Source: Mesorhizobium temperatum (GTDB taxonomy: Bacteria > Pseudomonadota > Alphaproteobacteria > Rhizobiales > Rhizobiaceae). From it: a DNA stretch of 64,000 bases. The notes under the pieces were generated by a model. It had not been told where the DNA came from, searched no databases, and saw only the letters and a list, made by a program, of their open reading frames with translations. The DNA is taken from positions 1-64,000 of the forward strand of contig NZ_NPKJ01000037.1 in assembly GCF_002284575.1 (NCBI RefSeq), read 5' to 3'. Position 1 is the stretch's first letter. Each line of letters starts with the position of its first letter. A program made the position numbers and the translations under genes. Below are positions 1 through 8,711 of the stretch, piece after piece.

Positions 1-110
1 GGCACGCTGATCAGCCCGGCCCCCATGCCGGAGAGCGCGGCGACCAAGCCGTCAGCTACACCACTCCCTGGGACACGATCGCGGCCTTTCGGTCGGGCTT
101 GCGACATTCT

Positions 111-126
111 TGTCCAGTTTCGGACA
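111..126. promoter_or_regulatory. NifA upstream activator site (TGT-N10-ACA)
   Basis: The site reads TGT, ten bases, ACA, the NifA consensus. The same site with nearly the same flanks recurs at 10447 and 14528. Here it is more than 400 bp from the only visible -24/-12 promoter (540), so it may mainly serve a minus-strand promoter outside the window. Confidence 0.7.
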
Positions 127-539
127 TAAAAAGGTTGCCGATAGACACGCTCGGGGGGACCAAATGAACCTCAAGCATGTAAACGTCGCACCCGAGCCGA
201 ATTCTATCCTCACCGAATCCGGACCAGAGCGCTTGCTGAAGAGCGCGCTCACGGTTGCTGCTATAGGCGTGTGTTCGCGATAGCCGTGCCTCTGCGCACG
301 CAAGAACACGCTAGCGGCAGACACTGTGCAATCGCTGCAGTGCCGCCCGTGTGCGGTATTGCATCGGCTCGGTCTGTTCGGTCCGTCTTTCGCCAGCCGG
401 TGCGGAAGCGCTGAATATCCGCACCATAAAGCACCTTTGTTGCTGTGGTGACCAAGCGGTTATAGCGCGCGCCCGGTCTGGGCGAAGACACGGTTCTCTC
501 AAGCCAAAAGGGTCGCTGCAAAGGTATCTTCAATTGAAA

Positions 540-554
540 TGGCATGCCGCTTGC
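540..554 (+). promoter_or_regulatory. sigma-54 -24/-12 promoter (TGGCAT-N5-TTGC)
   Basis: TGGCAT and TTGC are five bases apart, giving the GG-N10-GC spacing of sigma-54 promoters. It lies 50 bp before the ATG at 605 and would drive the unknown ORF, prxS and rpoN2. The equivalent promoter in copy B is at 10953. Confidence 0.7.
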
Positions 555-604
555 TCCTCGTGGTTTAGAGCCCATCAAAGCACGAAGAAAGCAACTACCG
601 AACC

Positions 605-1234
605 ATGGCTGACACGCGAACCTCTATACGATCGTCCGAGGCGACGGTGCCCACTCCCGCTGCAGATCGGGATATCGTCCGCTTCGGAGGTCCGTGCTTG
701 ATAGCTGCTTTGAGCATGGCTGGTCCGATGCCGACACGCCAACACGTGGCACTCGCGCAATTGCCGTTTACCGGTTCTGATCAGCATGTGAGCGCCCAAG
801 AGCCCTATCAAAGGGTCGCCCAAGCCAAGGTCAGCGCGTCACTGGCAAGTCTCGACGATGCGCTGAACCAGTTCAGTGACGCGGGTCTCTTGTGTGAAAA
901 CACATTTGCGGCTTCACACGCTTATTTCGATACTGGCTACTTCCGGGTGCTATCACTTTTTCCAGGGCACGAGCAGCGGGTGATCGATGCCGCTTCCGGC
1001 GCCATAGCCGTGGAAAGATTGCCCAAGCGGCTCGGAGGCTTCCAGCTCACTCATATCGATGGCGTTCGGGCAACGAAGACCAGGAGCCAGGACGTTCCCA
1101 TACATCCGGATGGAAAAAGGAGGTTGAGAGCCGCGAGGGCCTCATCTCCTGCCTGGCACGCGGGCCCTAGCTCGCTATTGCGCCAGCCCCAGCTGAAATC
1201 CAGTGCGCCAGTTTTTTCTAGAGGAGCAGTTTGA
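605..1234 (+). CDS. unknown ORF coupled to prxS
   Basis: This is a 209-codon open frame that I do not recognise. Two things support translation. It starts 50 bp after a sigma-54 promoter, and its stop codon overlaps the prxS start in an ATGA arrangement (1231-1234). The first 30 or so codons recur at 11008 in copy B, where they run into an rpoN fragment, so this start belongs to a repeated module. No transmembrane segment or catalytic motif is evident and the C-terminal third is basic and of low complexity. It may be a real small protein or a leader frame of the prxS-rpoN2 transcript. Confidence 0.4.
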   Translation: MADTRTSIRSSEATVPTPAADRDIVRFGGPCLIAALSMAGPMPTRQHVALAQLPFTGSDQHVSAQEPYQRVAQAKVSASLASLDDALNQFSDAGLLCENTFAASHAYFDTGYFRVLSLFPGHEQRVIDAASGAIAVERLPKRLGGFQLTHIDGVRATKTRSQDVPIHPDGKRRLRAARASSPAWHAGPSSLLRQPQLKSSAPVFSRGAV

Positions 1235-1767
1235 TGACCGTTCAAAAGAAGGTTCCCTTCGTTACCTTTCTCACGCGTGTTCGCGACGAGTCAGTCCAGG
1301 GGCCAAATCCATATCGCTGGGAAGAAAGAACATCCGACGACTACTTTGCCGGCAAGCGCGTCATACTGTTCTCGCTGCCTGGCGCCTTCACCCCGACCTG
1401 CTCGACCTACCAACTGCCCAATTTCGAAGAGCTCTATGACGAATTTGAGAAGCAGGGAATTGACGCGATCTACTGCGTCTCCGTCAACGATGCCTTCGTC
1501 ATGAATGCGTGGGGGAAGTCCTTGGCTCTGCAGAAGGTCGAGCTCATCCCGGATGGGTCAGGCGAGTTCACGCGCAAAATGGGCATGCTGGTCGCCAAGG
1601 ACAATCTCGGCTTCGGTATGCGCTCCTGGCGCTACGCCGCCCTGATCAACAATGGCGTGGTGGAGCAGTGGTTCGAGGAGGAAGGTTTCTCCGACAACTG
1701 CGAGACCGACCCCTATGGCGTCTCATCCCCACAGAACGTTCTTGAAAAGCTGAAGGCCGCCGCATGA
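1231..1767 (+). CDS. prxS: peroxiredoxin PrxS (Prx5-like)
   Basis: A 178-residue thiol peroxidase that reduces hydrogen and organic peroxides. The Prx5/AhpE-type active site is clear near residue 58, in GAFTPTCSTYQLPNF, where the cysteine is the peroxidatic residue. A good ribosome site (AGAGGAG) precedes the ATG. rpoN2 starts 57 bp downstream on the same strand. In Rhizobium etli the homologous prxS is cotranscribed with rpoN2 and induced in bacteroids, so the same arrangement is inferred here. Likely role: protecting nitrogen-fixing cells from peroxide. Confidence 0.93.
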   Translation: MMTVQKKVPFVTFLTRVRDESVQGPNPYRWEERTSDDYFAGKRVILFSLPGAFTPTCSTYQLPNFEELYDEFEKQGIDAIYCVSVNDAFVMNAWGKSLALQKVELIPDGSGEFTRKMGMLVAKDNLGFGMRSWRYAALINNGVVEQWFEEEGFSDNCETDPYGVSSPQNVLEKLKAAA

Positions 1768-1823
1768 CCTAGTTCCCATTACGCACGGCCAAGAGCCTCC
1801 TCGACAGGATTATCGAGCTCACC

Positions 1824-3290
1824 ATGCAATCATCAGCAAGCCTGCTTCAGCGCCAGAAGCTATCTATGGTCGCCTCGCCTCAACTCATTGAGTCGATACG
1901 CTTGCTGCAACTGGCGCATGCCGAACTGCATCAGTTCGTGGAGCAGGAACTCGAGAAGAATCCGCTTTTGGAGCCTGCTTCAAACGATGGCGAGGCTTTT
2001 GGCGACGTTTTGCCGAATTCGGGGGAGGATCAGTACATCGGTGCACGCGAAAACGACGTTGCAAGGCCGACCATGGCCGGATCCCCCGAACGGCTCGGGG
2101 AATGGAAATCACTTCGCAACACGAGCAACAACCCGCCGGGCAATCGCCCTGCCTTCGACGAGTTTGCCGCCCTCACCGAAACATTGCACGACCATGTCGC
2201 TCGCCAGATCGCCCTCACTGCGCTCACACCACAGGAGCGGCTGATTGCTGGCCAGCTTGCCGCTCATCTGGAAGACACTGGCTACATTCGGGCAAACCTT
2301 TTGGAGCTGGCAGAGAGCTTAAACATCCGGGGGGCTGATGTGGCACGGGTTCTCGGAACCTTGCAGCACTTTGATCCACCAGGAATCTTCGCGCGAACGC
2401 TCAGCGAATGCCTTGAGATCCAGTTGCGCCAGCGAGACCGGTTCGACCCGGCGATGGCAGCTTTGGTTGCCAATCTTGAAATGCTTGCGCGACGCGATTT
2501 TCAGGCATTGAAGCAGCGTTGCGGTGTCGATGAAGAAGACCTTCTCGACATGTTGCAGGAAATCCGTGCGCTCGATCCCAAGCCTGGAAACCGATTCCAA
2601 TCCGGAGCGTCGGAATCCATCATACCCGACGTCTGGGTCATGCCCTCGCCCGGCGGTGGATGGCAAATCGAACTTGATCCAGACACGTTGCCCAAGGTGC
2701 TGATCAACCAAAGCTATGTCGCGGAAGTCTCACGCCGGGCCGGCCAAAATTCGAAAGATATGGCCTTTCTCAACGAATGCTTGCAAAATGCGAACTGGCT
2801 AATCCGCAGCCTCGATCAGCGGGCCAAGACGATCCTTAAGGTTGCGACTGAAATCGTGCGCCAGCAGGATGCCTTTTTGGAACATGGCGTCGCCCACCTG
2901 CGGCCTCTCAATCTCAGGACTGTCGCTGACGCGATCAACGTGCACGAGTCGACGGTAAGCCGGGTGACCTCGAACAAGTACATGCTTACCCCGCGCGGGG
3001 TGTTCGAACTGAAGTATTTTTTCACTGTCGCGATCGCCTCCTCCGAAGGCGGTGACGCGCACTCCGCCGAAGCTGTCCGCCATCGGATCAAGGCAATAGT
3101 CGCCGAAGAATCGCTTGATGACGTGCTTTCCGACGATGACATTGCTGTCCGGCTCAAGGAGACCGGCATCGATGTCGCTCGCCGCACCGTCACAAAATAT
3201 CGCGAGGCGATGAACATCCCCTCCTCGATACAACGGCGCCGGGAAAAGCGCTTATGGCTCAACGGCGACCAAGGCCTGAAGGCCTCGTAA
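1824..3290 (+). CDS. rpoN2: RNA polymerase sigma-54 factor RpoN2
   Basis: A 488-residue sigma-54. The glutamine- and leucine-rich region I begins at residue 7 (LLQRQKLSMVASPQLIES), which is where activators act. It is followed by an acidic region II, the core-binding domain, a helix-turn-helix near residue 375 (ESTVSRVTSNKYM) and the RpoN box near residue 455 (ARRTVTKYREAMNI), which reads the -24 element. It directs transcription from -24/-12 promoters together with NifA. It sits downstream of prxS, probably in one operon, as in R. etli where rpoN2 is the symbiotic copy. A 3' fragment of a near-identical rpoN lies at 11090-11215. Confidence 0.96.
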   Translation: MQSSASLLQRQKLSMVASPQLIESIRLLQLAHAELHQFVEQELEKNPLLEPASNDGEAFGDVLPNSGEDQYIGARENDVARPTMAGSPERLGEWKSLRNTSNNPPGNRPAFDEFAALTETLHDHVARQIALTALTPQERLIAGQLAAHLEDTGYIRANLLELAESLNIRGADVARVLGTLQHFDPPGIFARTLSECLEIQLRQRDRFDPAMAALVANLEMLARRDFQALKQRCGVDEEDLLDMLQEIRALDPKPGNRFQSGASESIIPDVWVMPSPGGGWQIELDPDTLPKVLINQSYVAEVSRRAGQNSKDMAFLNECLQNANWLIRSLDQRAKTILKVATEIVRQQDAFLEHGVAHLRPLNLRTVADAINVHESTVSRVTSNKYMLTPRGVFELKYFFTVAIASSEGGDAHSAEAVRHRIKAIVAEESLDDVLSDDDIAVRLKETGIDVARRTVTKYREAMNIPSSIQRRREKRLWLNGDQGLKAS

Positions 3291-3308
3291 CCCTGACGAA
3301 AGCGGCCC

Positions 3309-4331
3309 TTAATCCAATGCGATCCCGTTCTTGACCCGCATGAGGCGACTTTCGCCTTCCTCCGGGCCGAAGCAGCTTTCGAAATCATTGCATTGCCGGC
3401 AATTGGGCGCAGTGCAAAGCGAAAAACCTTCGGCCTCGCAGAGTTTGCGGTAAAAGTACTTCTTCCATCTCATGTTTTGGGTGTTGCCGGCCGCCAGCGT
3501 CGGAAAATGCGTGGCAAGCAGGCGGCTGAGCTCGGCCCGGTTGAGAAGGCCAAGGTCCTGCCAGAGATGGTCATTGCGCATGGCACGGCGGGCGACGATC
3601 TTGGCGAAGCGGGCGCTCGCCGGGTCGCCCGGCCGGGCATGCGCCAGCAGCAGGCCGCGCAGAAGTTCTTCCTCCATGTCTGGCTCGGGGTCGCTCACCT
3701 CTTCCAAGGCGAAGGCGTTGACAGCGGCAGCGGGGAAACCGCGGGGCAAGACGTCGCGCAGCTCGGCGCGCGAAAGGCCGGTCGCCTCTGTCGCCGTCGC
3801 CTCGCCGGCCTCGACCTCCTCGAGCGCACGCGAAAGCACGCAGGCAAGCACATGCTGGTCGAACCTCCTCTCCAGCTCGATGCGCGGCCATTGGCAGGCG
3901 CTGAACCGGCAATTGTGATTGGCGAATATGGTGGCGTTCTCTTGGTTTGTCCGCCAGCATGCGGCGACCTTGTCGGCCGCAACATGCGTCTGGCAGTTCT
4001 TCGGGCAGACGCGGGCGCAGGCTCCGCAGCCAATGCAGCCGGCATGGTCGACGACCATGATCATGCGATTGAGCTCGCCGTCGAAGTCATCGTCCTCGCC
4101 GTCGCAGACGCCGAGGATTTCACCCGCGTCATCGATGCCGTAAAGATGCATGACCTCGCGCGAGCAGACCTTGAAGCAGCAGCCGCAGCCGATGCAGGTC
4201 GTGCCGTCGATAGCGGTGAGATACTCCGGCATCCATCTGGAGCCGTCGCGGGTGATGAAACCGCTCGTCGGGAATTCTCCAACACAGCGAGCTTTCTTGC
4301 AGCTGCTGGGCGCACATCGTGCCGCCGCCAT
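3309..4331 (-). CDS. nifQ: FdxB-NifQ fusion: nif-specific ferredoxin III joined to NifQ
   Basis: A 340-residue protein made of two normally separate nif proteins. Residues about 20-125 are ferredoxin III (FdxB), with two cluster motifs, CIGCGCCFKVC and CIGCGACARVCP. Residues about 135-335 are NifQ, ending in CTAPNCRQCNDFESC, the C-x4-C-x2-C-x5-C motif by which NifQ holds an Fe-S or Mo-Fe-S cluster when donating molybdenum to FeMo-cofactor assembly. The frame runs through the junction without a stop. It follows a luciferase-like gene on the same strand. A near-match to a NifA site lies at 4432-4447, but no good -24/-12 element was found, so it may depend on upstream transcription. Confidence 0.88.
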   Translation of the reverse strand: MAAARCAPSSCKKARCVGEFPTSGFITRDGSRWMPEYLTAIDGTTCIGCGCCFKVCSREVMHLYGIDDAGEILGVCDGEDDDFDGELNRMIMVVDHAGCIGCGACARVCPKNCQTHVAADKVAACWRTNQENATIFANHNCRFSACQWPRIELERRFDQHVLACVLSRALEEVEAGEATATEATGLSRAELRDVLPRGFPAAAVNAFALEEVSDPEPDMEEELLRGLLLAHARPGDPASARFAKIVARRAMRNDHLWQDLGLLNRAELSRLLATHFPTLAAGNTQNMRWKKYFYRKLCEAEGFSLCTAPNCRQCNDFESCFGPEEGESRLMRVKNGIALD

Positions 4332-4563
4332 GCTGAAGCTGCGTCGTCACTGTGCGGGCGGCACGGTGAACGCTGCGTTCCGGCCGGAGGCCGTTGCAAC
4401 GGCGATGGAAGCCGGGGCAAGGCATTCGTTTGACAGACCTTCGACATAGGTCCCCTGAACCTGTCGCTGCGAGCGACCTCGGCTCCGTCCCTGCTGTTGA
4501 CCGCGCGCTTCTGCCTTTCGAAACGACCAACCAGCCGAGGTGAGAGTTCAGCCGTTGCGGATT

Positions 4564-5616
4564 TCAACCCCTCGCATGAGCGAGCGACTTGTTGACCGCC
4601 GGGATGATCTTGTCTCCCCAGAGCTCGATCTGGCGCAGCATCGTCTTTTGGTCGAAATCCCCCAATTGGGTCTGAATTGCGATCTGGTCCGGTTTCAAGA
4701 TATCCACCTCTTCCAATAGGCGATCAATCACGCGATTCACGCTGCCAATCGGCAGGTTCTCGCGCATCGTCTCGAATGACAGATCCTGCTGCGTCGGCGT
4801 TTCCTGCAGCAGATAGCCGTCCAGGCTCTGCTGGCGGCGCTGATGCAGTGCTTCAGACAGCCGGCGCTGGAAGCGGGCATTGTCGAGATAGCTGTTGATC
4901 TCTGCCTCGTCGTCGCTGGCATAGCAGCAGCGCAGCAGCGATATCTTGGCGTCCGTGACATTCTTACCTGCGGAAGCCGCCGCCCTCTTGATGGATTCGC
5001 GCAGCGTGCTCAAAGTCTCCAAGCCATTGTGGAATGCTGTGACAAAGAAATTGTGTCCCTCACGATAGGCCCGGCGCATGCGCGCGGACCCGCCGGCGAT
5101 CCAGATCGGCGGTGTCGGCTTCTGGACGGTGCGCACCGAAATCGCTGTCGGGGGTATGTTCTCATACTGGCCGTCGTGCTCGAAGATGTCTTGGTTGAGG
5201 CCCTTCAGAAGGATGTCCAGGTATTCCGAGAAGACGGCCGGCGCCTCATCGATATTTACGCCGAAGCGCTCGAACTCGAATTGCTGGTATCCCAGGCCAA
5301 CGCCGAGCTCGAGACGGCCGTTTGCAACGATGTCGGCGAAGCCGATCTCGGAAAGCAGGCGCTGCGGTTGATAAAGCGGCAGCACGCAGACGGCGGTGCC
5401 AAGGCGAATGGTGCTCGTCACGCCGGCGCAGTGCGCCACCATCATCAAGGGCGAGGGAATCAGGCTGTAATTGTTGAAGTGGTGCTCCGCGAACCACGCG
5501 GTGTTGAAGCCAGCCTGCTCCGAAGCGACAGCCTGTTCAATGGAGTTGCGGATGACGCTGTCGGACGATTGATGATAGCCGCGCTGGGCCGCCAGGATGA
5601 AGGTCGCGAATTCCAT
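4564..5616 (-). CDS. luciferase-like flavin-dependent monooxygenase (Y4vJ-like)
   Basis: A 350-residue member of the bacterial luciferase-like (LLM) family, which uses reduced FMN and oxygen to hydroxylate or cleave organic substrates. Family features include the N-terminal AWFAEHHFNNY segment and a TIM-barrel GRLELGVGLGYQ loop near residue 105. The start is preceded by AAGGAAG. It lies at the end of the P450/SDR gene string and resembles the y4v cluster of Sinorhizobium NGR234, where a P450, a double SDR and an LLM enzyme occur together (from memory). The substrate is unknown; context suggests a late oxidation in the pathway begun by the P450 operon. Confidence 0.85.
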   Translation of the reverse strand: MEFATFILAAQRGYHQSSDSVIRNSIEQAVASEQAGFNTAWFAEHHFNNYSLIPSPLMMVAHCAGVTSTIRLGTAVCVLPLYQPQRLLSEIGFADIVANGRLELGVGLGYQQFEFERFGVNIDEAPAVFSEYLDILLKGLNQDIFEHDGQYENIPPTAISVRTVQKPTPPIWIAGGSARMRRAYREGHNFFVTAFHNGLETLSTLRESIKRAAASAGKNVTDAKISLLRCCYASDDEAEINSYLDNARFQRRLSEALHQRRQQSLDGYLLQETPTQQDLSFETMRENLPIGSVNRVIDRLLEEVDILKPDQIAIQTQLGDFDQKTMLRQIELWGDKIIPAVNKSLAHARG

Positions 5617-5649
5617 GGTGCTTCCTTGTTTACAGAGGGAGTTTGCCGA

Positions 5650-5939
5650 TCAGGGGATGCGCTCGGCATGCGCACAGAAGGTATTGGCCGCAGCGTCGAT
5701 CCAGCCCTTGGCGGCGGCGTAGTCTTGCGGCAAACCGCTCGCCATTCGGCGGTTGCAGGCGCGCCCCGAGCGGTTGGAACCGCTTCGACCGCGATGAGGA
5801 CGTTTTCGTCATGGCCGAGGATGACATGCTCGATCGCAGGAATCGCTTCGGGCGCGGCGCGCAGCCCAAGCCTGAAGCCTTGGACCTCTTCGGCTTCGAT
5901 GAGCCGCAGCCCGTCGGCTGGCGAATGGTCGATAATCAA
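5650..5939 (-). pseudogene. small unknown gene between SDR and LLM genes, apparently frameshifted
   Basis: A TTG codon at 5939 overlaps the stop of the double-SDR gene and opens a frame of about 60 codons (LIIDHSPADGLRLIEAEEVQ...). A second frame then carries DYAAAKGWIDAAANTFCAHA and stops at 5650-5652, just before the ribosome site of the LLM gene. The 290-nt length is not a multiple of three. It reads as a protein of about 95 residues with one base lost near 5720-5760. I do not recognise the family. A sequencing error is possible. Confidence 0.5.
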
Positions 5940-7537
5940 GCCGCGGCCTCCGCAAAACAGTCGTCATAGAGTTCGCTGGCGTTTCCCGCATCACCGAACG
6001 AGGTCCAGCCGCCGTCCACGTAGAGGATCGAGCCGTTGATGTATGAGGCGTCAGACGAAGCAAGGAAGAACGCTGCATCTGCGACGTCTTCTGGCCGTCC
6101 CATCCTCCCCATGGGGATGCGTCGTCCGATTGCTGTCGAGTCGATGCGGCCGGCTTTCGCCAACTGAGCAAGTGCAGGCGTGCGGATGTAGCCAGGAGCG
6201 ACGGTGGCTGTCCGAATCCCCACCGGCCCGAGTTCGGCCGCCATGCATCGGGTCAGAATGTCCATCCCCGCCTTGGAGGCGCCGTGGGCATGGCGCGGCG
6301 CCAATGGCAGAAAGCTGGTGATCGATCCGAGGTTGAGGATCACGCCGCCAGGGCACATCGCCTTGATCGCCTCGCGCGCACAGGTGAAGGCTCCGGTGAG
6401 ATTGATCTCCAGGACGTGTTCGATCTGTTCCGGTGTTTGTTCGATCCCCGACAACAAAGTGTCGGCGACAGCAGCACCGTTGACGAGGACATCGATGCGC
6501 CCGAAGCGTCCCCGCAACTCCTCGAATAGCGCCACCACATCACCCTCGGCTGCCACGTTCACGGATTTGGCCGGGGTCTTGCCGTCGAGCAATCCAGCGA
6601 GCTCTGCCGCTGCAGCGCCATCCTTATCAGCAATCACGACGGTATCGCCGTTGGCGGCAAAGCGGCGAACGACGGCCGCGCCTACGCCGTTCGCGCCGCC
6701 CGTGATGAGCACGATTCGCGCGTCGGTGCGTTCGGCCGGACAGGAGAGCTCGGCTCGGGGCGTCCCATCCACCGGTGGGTGTGCATCCCCCGGCTGGTTG
6801 AATGACATCCAGCCGCCGTCGACCGCGAGCACCGATCCGGTGATGTAGCGCGCCTGCGTGCTGGCCAGAAAACGCACGGCGCGGGCGATCTCGTCGGGCC
6901 GCGCCAAGCGCCCCATCGGCACACGGCGGCGCACCGCGGCGAGGTTCATTTTGCCCGCGCGTTCCAGTTCTGCGACCATCGGGGTGCGCACGTAGCCCGG
7001 TGCTACCGCCGTCACGCGGATGCCACGAGACGCCCACTCGCATGCAAGCGACTTCGTCAACGAGATCAGGCCTGCTTTCGAGGCTGCGTAGGCATTGCGC
7101 TTGGGATTGCCGACCATGCCTGCCATGGAAGCGACGTTGACGATGGCACCGCCTTGCCTCATGCGTCTCGCCGCTTCGCGAGCCATGACGAACGGCCCAA
7201 TTAGGTTTACTGCCAGGCCGCGTCGGAAGGCGTCGACGCCGGTGTCGACAGTCGCGGCCATGGTGGGTCCCACCGCTGCGTTGTTGATGAGGACGCCGAT
7301 CTCAGCGAACTGTGCTTCGACCCGGCCGTAAAGCGCGAGAATATCCTCCTCTCGCGAGACATCGCACTCGAGGCCGAGATGCGGGTAGCCGAGACCACGG
7401 GCCAATTCAACGACGCCGCTGCCCGGAAGGTCCACCGCAACAACACTGTCTCCATCCCCGGCAAGAAGATCGACCAGTGCTCGGCCGATCCCGCCTGCGG
7501 CGCCTGTAATGATGACGATGCGTCCTGCCTGCTTCAT
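5936..7537 (-). CDS. double-domain short-chain dehydrogenase/reductase (Y4vI-like)
   Basis: A 533-residue tandem fusion of two complete SDR domains. Domain 1 (about 1-250) has the nucleotide loop TGAAGGIGRALV and the active site YAASKAG. Domain 2 (about 270-520) has TGGANGVGAAVV; its catalytic tyrosine position reads HGASKAG, so Tyr is replaced by His and the second active site may be inactive or altered. Both domains end with the DGGW segment typical of FabG-like SDRs. The start overlaps the stop of the small gene upstream (ATGA). Double SDRs of this kind occur in the y4v region of NGR234 (from memory). It probably oxidises or reduces an alcohol or ketone intermediate in the P450 pathway. 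Confidence 0.88.
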   Translation of the reverse strand: MKQAGRIVIITGAAGGIGRALVDLLAGDGDSVVAVDLPGSGVVELARGLGYPHLGLECDVSREEDILALYGRVEAQFAEIGVLINNAAVGPTMAATVDTGVDAFRRGLAVNLIGPFVMAREAARRMRQGGAIVNVASMAGMVGNPKRNAYAASKAGLISLTKSLACEWASRGIRVTAVAPGYVRTPMVAELERAGKMNLAAVRRRVPMGRLARPDEIARAVRFLASTQARYITGSVLAVDGGWMSFNQPGDAHPPVDGTPRAELSCPAERTDARIVLITGGANGVGAAVVRRFAANGDTVVIADKDGAAAAELAGLLDGKTPAKSVNVAAEGDVVALFEELRGRFGRIDVLVNGAAVADTLLSGIEQTPEQIEHVLEINLTGAFTCAREAIKAMCPGGVILNLGSITSFLPLAPRHAHGASKAGMDILTRCMAAELGPVGIRTATVAPGYIRTPALAQLAKAGRIDSTAIGRRIPMGRMGRPEDVADAAFFLASSDASYINGSILYVDGGWTSFGDAGNASELYDDCFAEAAA

Positions 7538-7907
7538 GAGAACTTCTCCGCGACGAGCCTCAGCGATCTCAGCCCATCACCCGTTGGGCGGAATGAGGTA
7601 AAGCAGCACGCCCGGGTGACAGCCAGTTGCGGCCCCAGATAGACGTCGAGCGTTCCGGCAGCGGTCCAACTCTCGATTTGGCAGTCGAAGCTGGTGAGGG
7701 ACCCGCCGAGGACAGGCGCTTGCCTCGATGAGCGGCTCTGCCGGGGTCCCGCAAGTCGATGCGCACCAGCGTCGTCGGCGGGCTCGTGGCGACAGAGCAG
7801 GTCGCTTTCACGCTCACGCTGTCGCGGAGCAGAAAGGCAGCCCTGTCGGCCGCATCTTCACTGCGCAGGCTATCGCCGAGGTCGCTGTAACATTGCAAAG
7901 TTGTCAT
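7534..7907 (-). pseudogene. small unknown gene, apparently frameshifted, overlapping both neighbours
   Basis: The ATG at 7905-7907 overlaps the stop of the NTF2-like gene, and a TGA at 7534-7536 overlaps the ATG of the double SDR, so both ends look like coupled gene junctions. The two ends are in different frames: [15 protein letters not shown] at the start, SFDCQIESWTAAGTLDVYLG and TSFRPTGDGLRSLRL near the end. The 374-nt length implies one lost base, near 7690-7760. If restored it would encode about 124 residues. The family is not recognised. Confidence 0.5.
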
Positions 7908-8500
7908 AGTCTGTTGTCCCCATTGCCGATGCGGATCTCCCGTTCGAAATCTCTGAAGGCATCATGGCGAAAAGGAATGCGACGCGTCCCGAGCGCGTAG
8001 ACCGGATCGTGCGGATAAGGTGCTCCAATCGGCTGTCGCGGGCCGAACCGTTCTGCCTCAAGGACCGCGGGTGGGATCTGCTCCTCGATCCAATCGTAGA
8101 CCACCGTCCGTTCGGCAATCCGCCACTCCCCTTCCCTCTTCTGAAACAGATCGCAGTAACGGCCGCAGAGGAGCGTCTGGCGTACTTCTCCGTCTTTGTC
8201 CGGTCCGCGCTGCAACGCTGTGAAATAGCTCTCGACCGCGGCCTTTGCCGAGCTGATGAATTCGATCAGGATGTTCGTGATCTGATGGATGTTGCGAGGC
8301 CCGGTATTGAAGACACCGAGCGCAAACCGGATGAAGCCCTCTGCCGAGCCGCAATAGGCCCCGTGATGGTCATGCGCATCGGGCCAGTACGCGCCGCGCA
8401 ACGCCGCCTCATCCGCGCGGTCTATACCGCGGCAGTATCGATAGAGGCAGTCGCGGATCGCCTCACGGTCGAGTAATTCGGTAATTTTTGCCTGGTCCAT
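7904..8500 (-). CDS. NTF2/SnoaL-like protein
   Basis: A 198-residue protein of the NTF2-like fold, found in polyketide cyclases, ring-hydroxylating dioxygenase small subunits and uncharacterised oxygenase partners. The N-terminus ([20 protein letters not shown]) is the classic SnoaL-like helix start, followed by [14 protein letters not shown], whose acid and histidines line the pocket in this family. The ATG at 8500 was chosen because similarity starts there, although the frame is open upstream. It lies between the P450 ferredoxin and the double SDR on the same strand. It could be an isomerase, cyclase or hydratase. Confidence 0.8.
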   Translation of the reverse strand: MDQAKITELLDREAIRDCLYRYCRGIDRADEAALRGAYWPDAHDHHGAYCGSAEGFIRFALGVFNTGPRNIHQITNILIEFISSAKAAVESYFTALQRGPDKDGEVRQTLLCGRYCDLFQKREGEWRIAERTVVYDWIEEQIPPAVLEAERFGPRQPIGAPYPHDPVYALGTRRIPFRHDAFRDFEREIRIGNGDNRL

Positions 8501-8711
8501 CGTCTCTGCCGCAAATTGGGTGATAGGAAGAGATGTTTCGCGAGCCCCGCCCGCCGTTTGCGCATCATGGGAGCACCTCGATGCCGGGGATGCCCTTGCG
8601 CAGTTGGACGAGGACGGGTGGGGAGAGGCCGCGTGCCGCTCTTCCAGTGTGCGGCCACATGGCCGATCCCCCATTCAAGCCCGCCAGATTCTCGGTTCAA
8701 TGACGTCGTGC
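8501..8711 (-). other. gap in the P450 operon with a possible gene remnant
   Basis: This 211-bp stretch is unusually long for such a tightly packed operon. On the minus strand it contains [15 protein letters not shown] followed by a stop, which looks like the C-terminus of a lost protein. No full gene is visible. Confidence 0.3.

Larger units (their letters stand above)
60..670. repeat. NifA/sigma-54 regulatory cassette, copy A
   Basis: This segment closely resembles 10340-11050 and, over its first part, 14420-14570. It contains a NifA upstream activator site, about 400 bp of non-coding-looking sequence, a plus-strand -24/-12 promoter and the first codons of a downstream ORF. Similarity was judged by eye. 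Compared with copy B, the minus-strand promoter half is missing or lies beyond the window edge. Confidence 0.75.

Noticed and set aside
885..910. Palindrome TTGTGTGAAAACACAT as a possible FNR/FixK box
   Set aside because: It lacks the TTGAT-N4-ATCAA core and lies inside an open frame; chance is likely.
1154..1168. Possible -24/-12 promoter just before prxS
   Set aside because: TGGCAC is present but the GC dinucleotide required at -12 is missing at the correct spacing.
3393..4433. Long plus-strand open frame opposite the FdxB-NifQ gene
   Set aside because: It is antisense to a gene with clear cluster motifs, has no recognisable domain, and is explained by high-GC codon shadowing.
4390..4447. 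Possible NifA site and sigma-54 promoter before the FdxB-NifQ gene
   Set aside because: The activator-like site has TCA for ACA, and the candidate promoter lacks the GG dinucleotide, so neither meets the standard used for the other calls.
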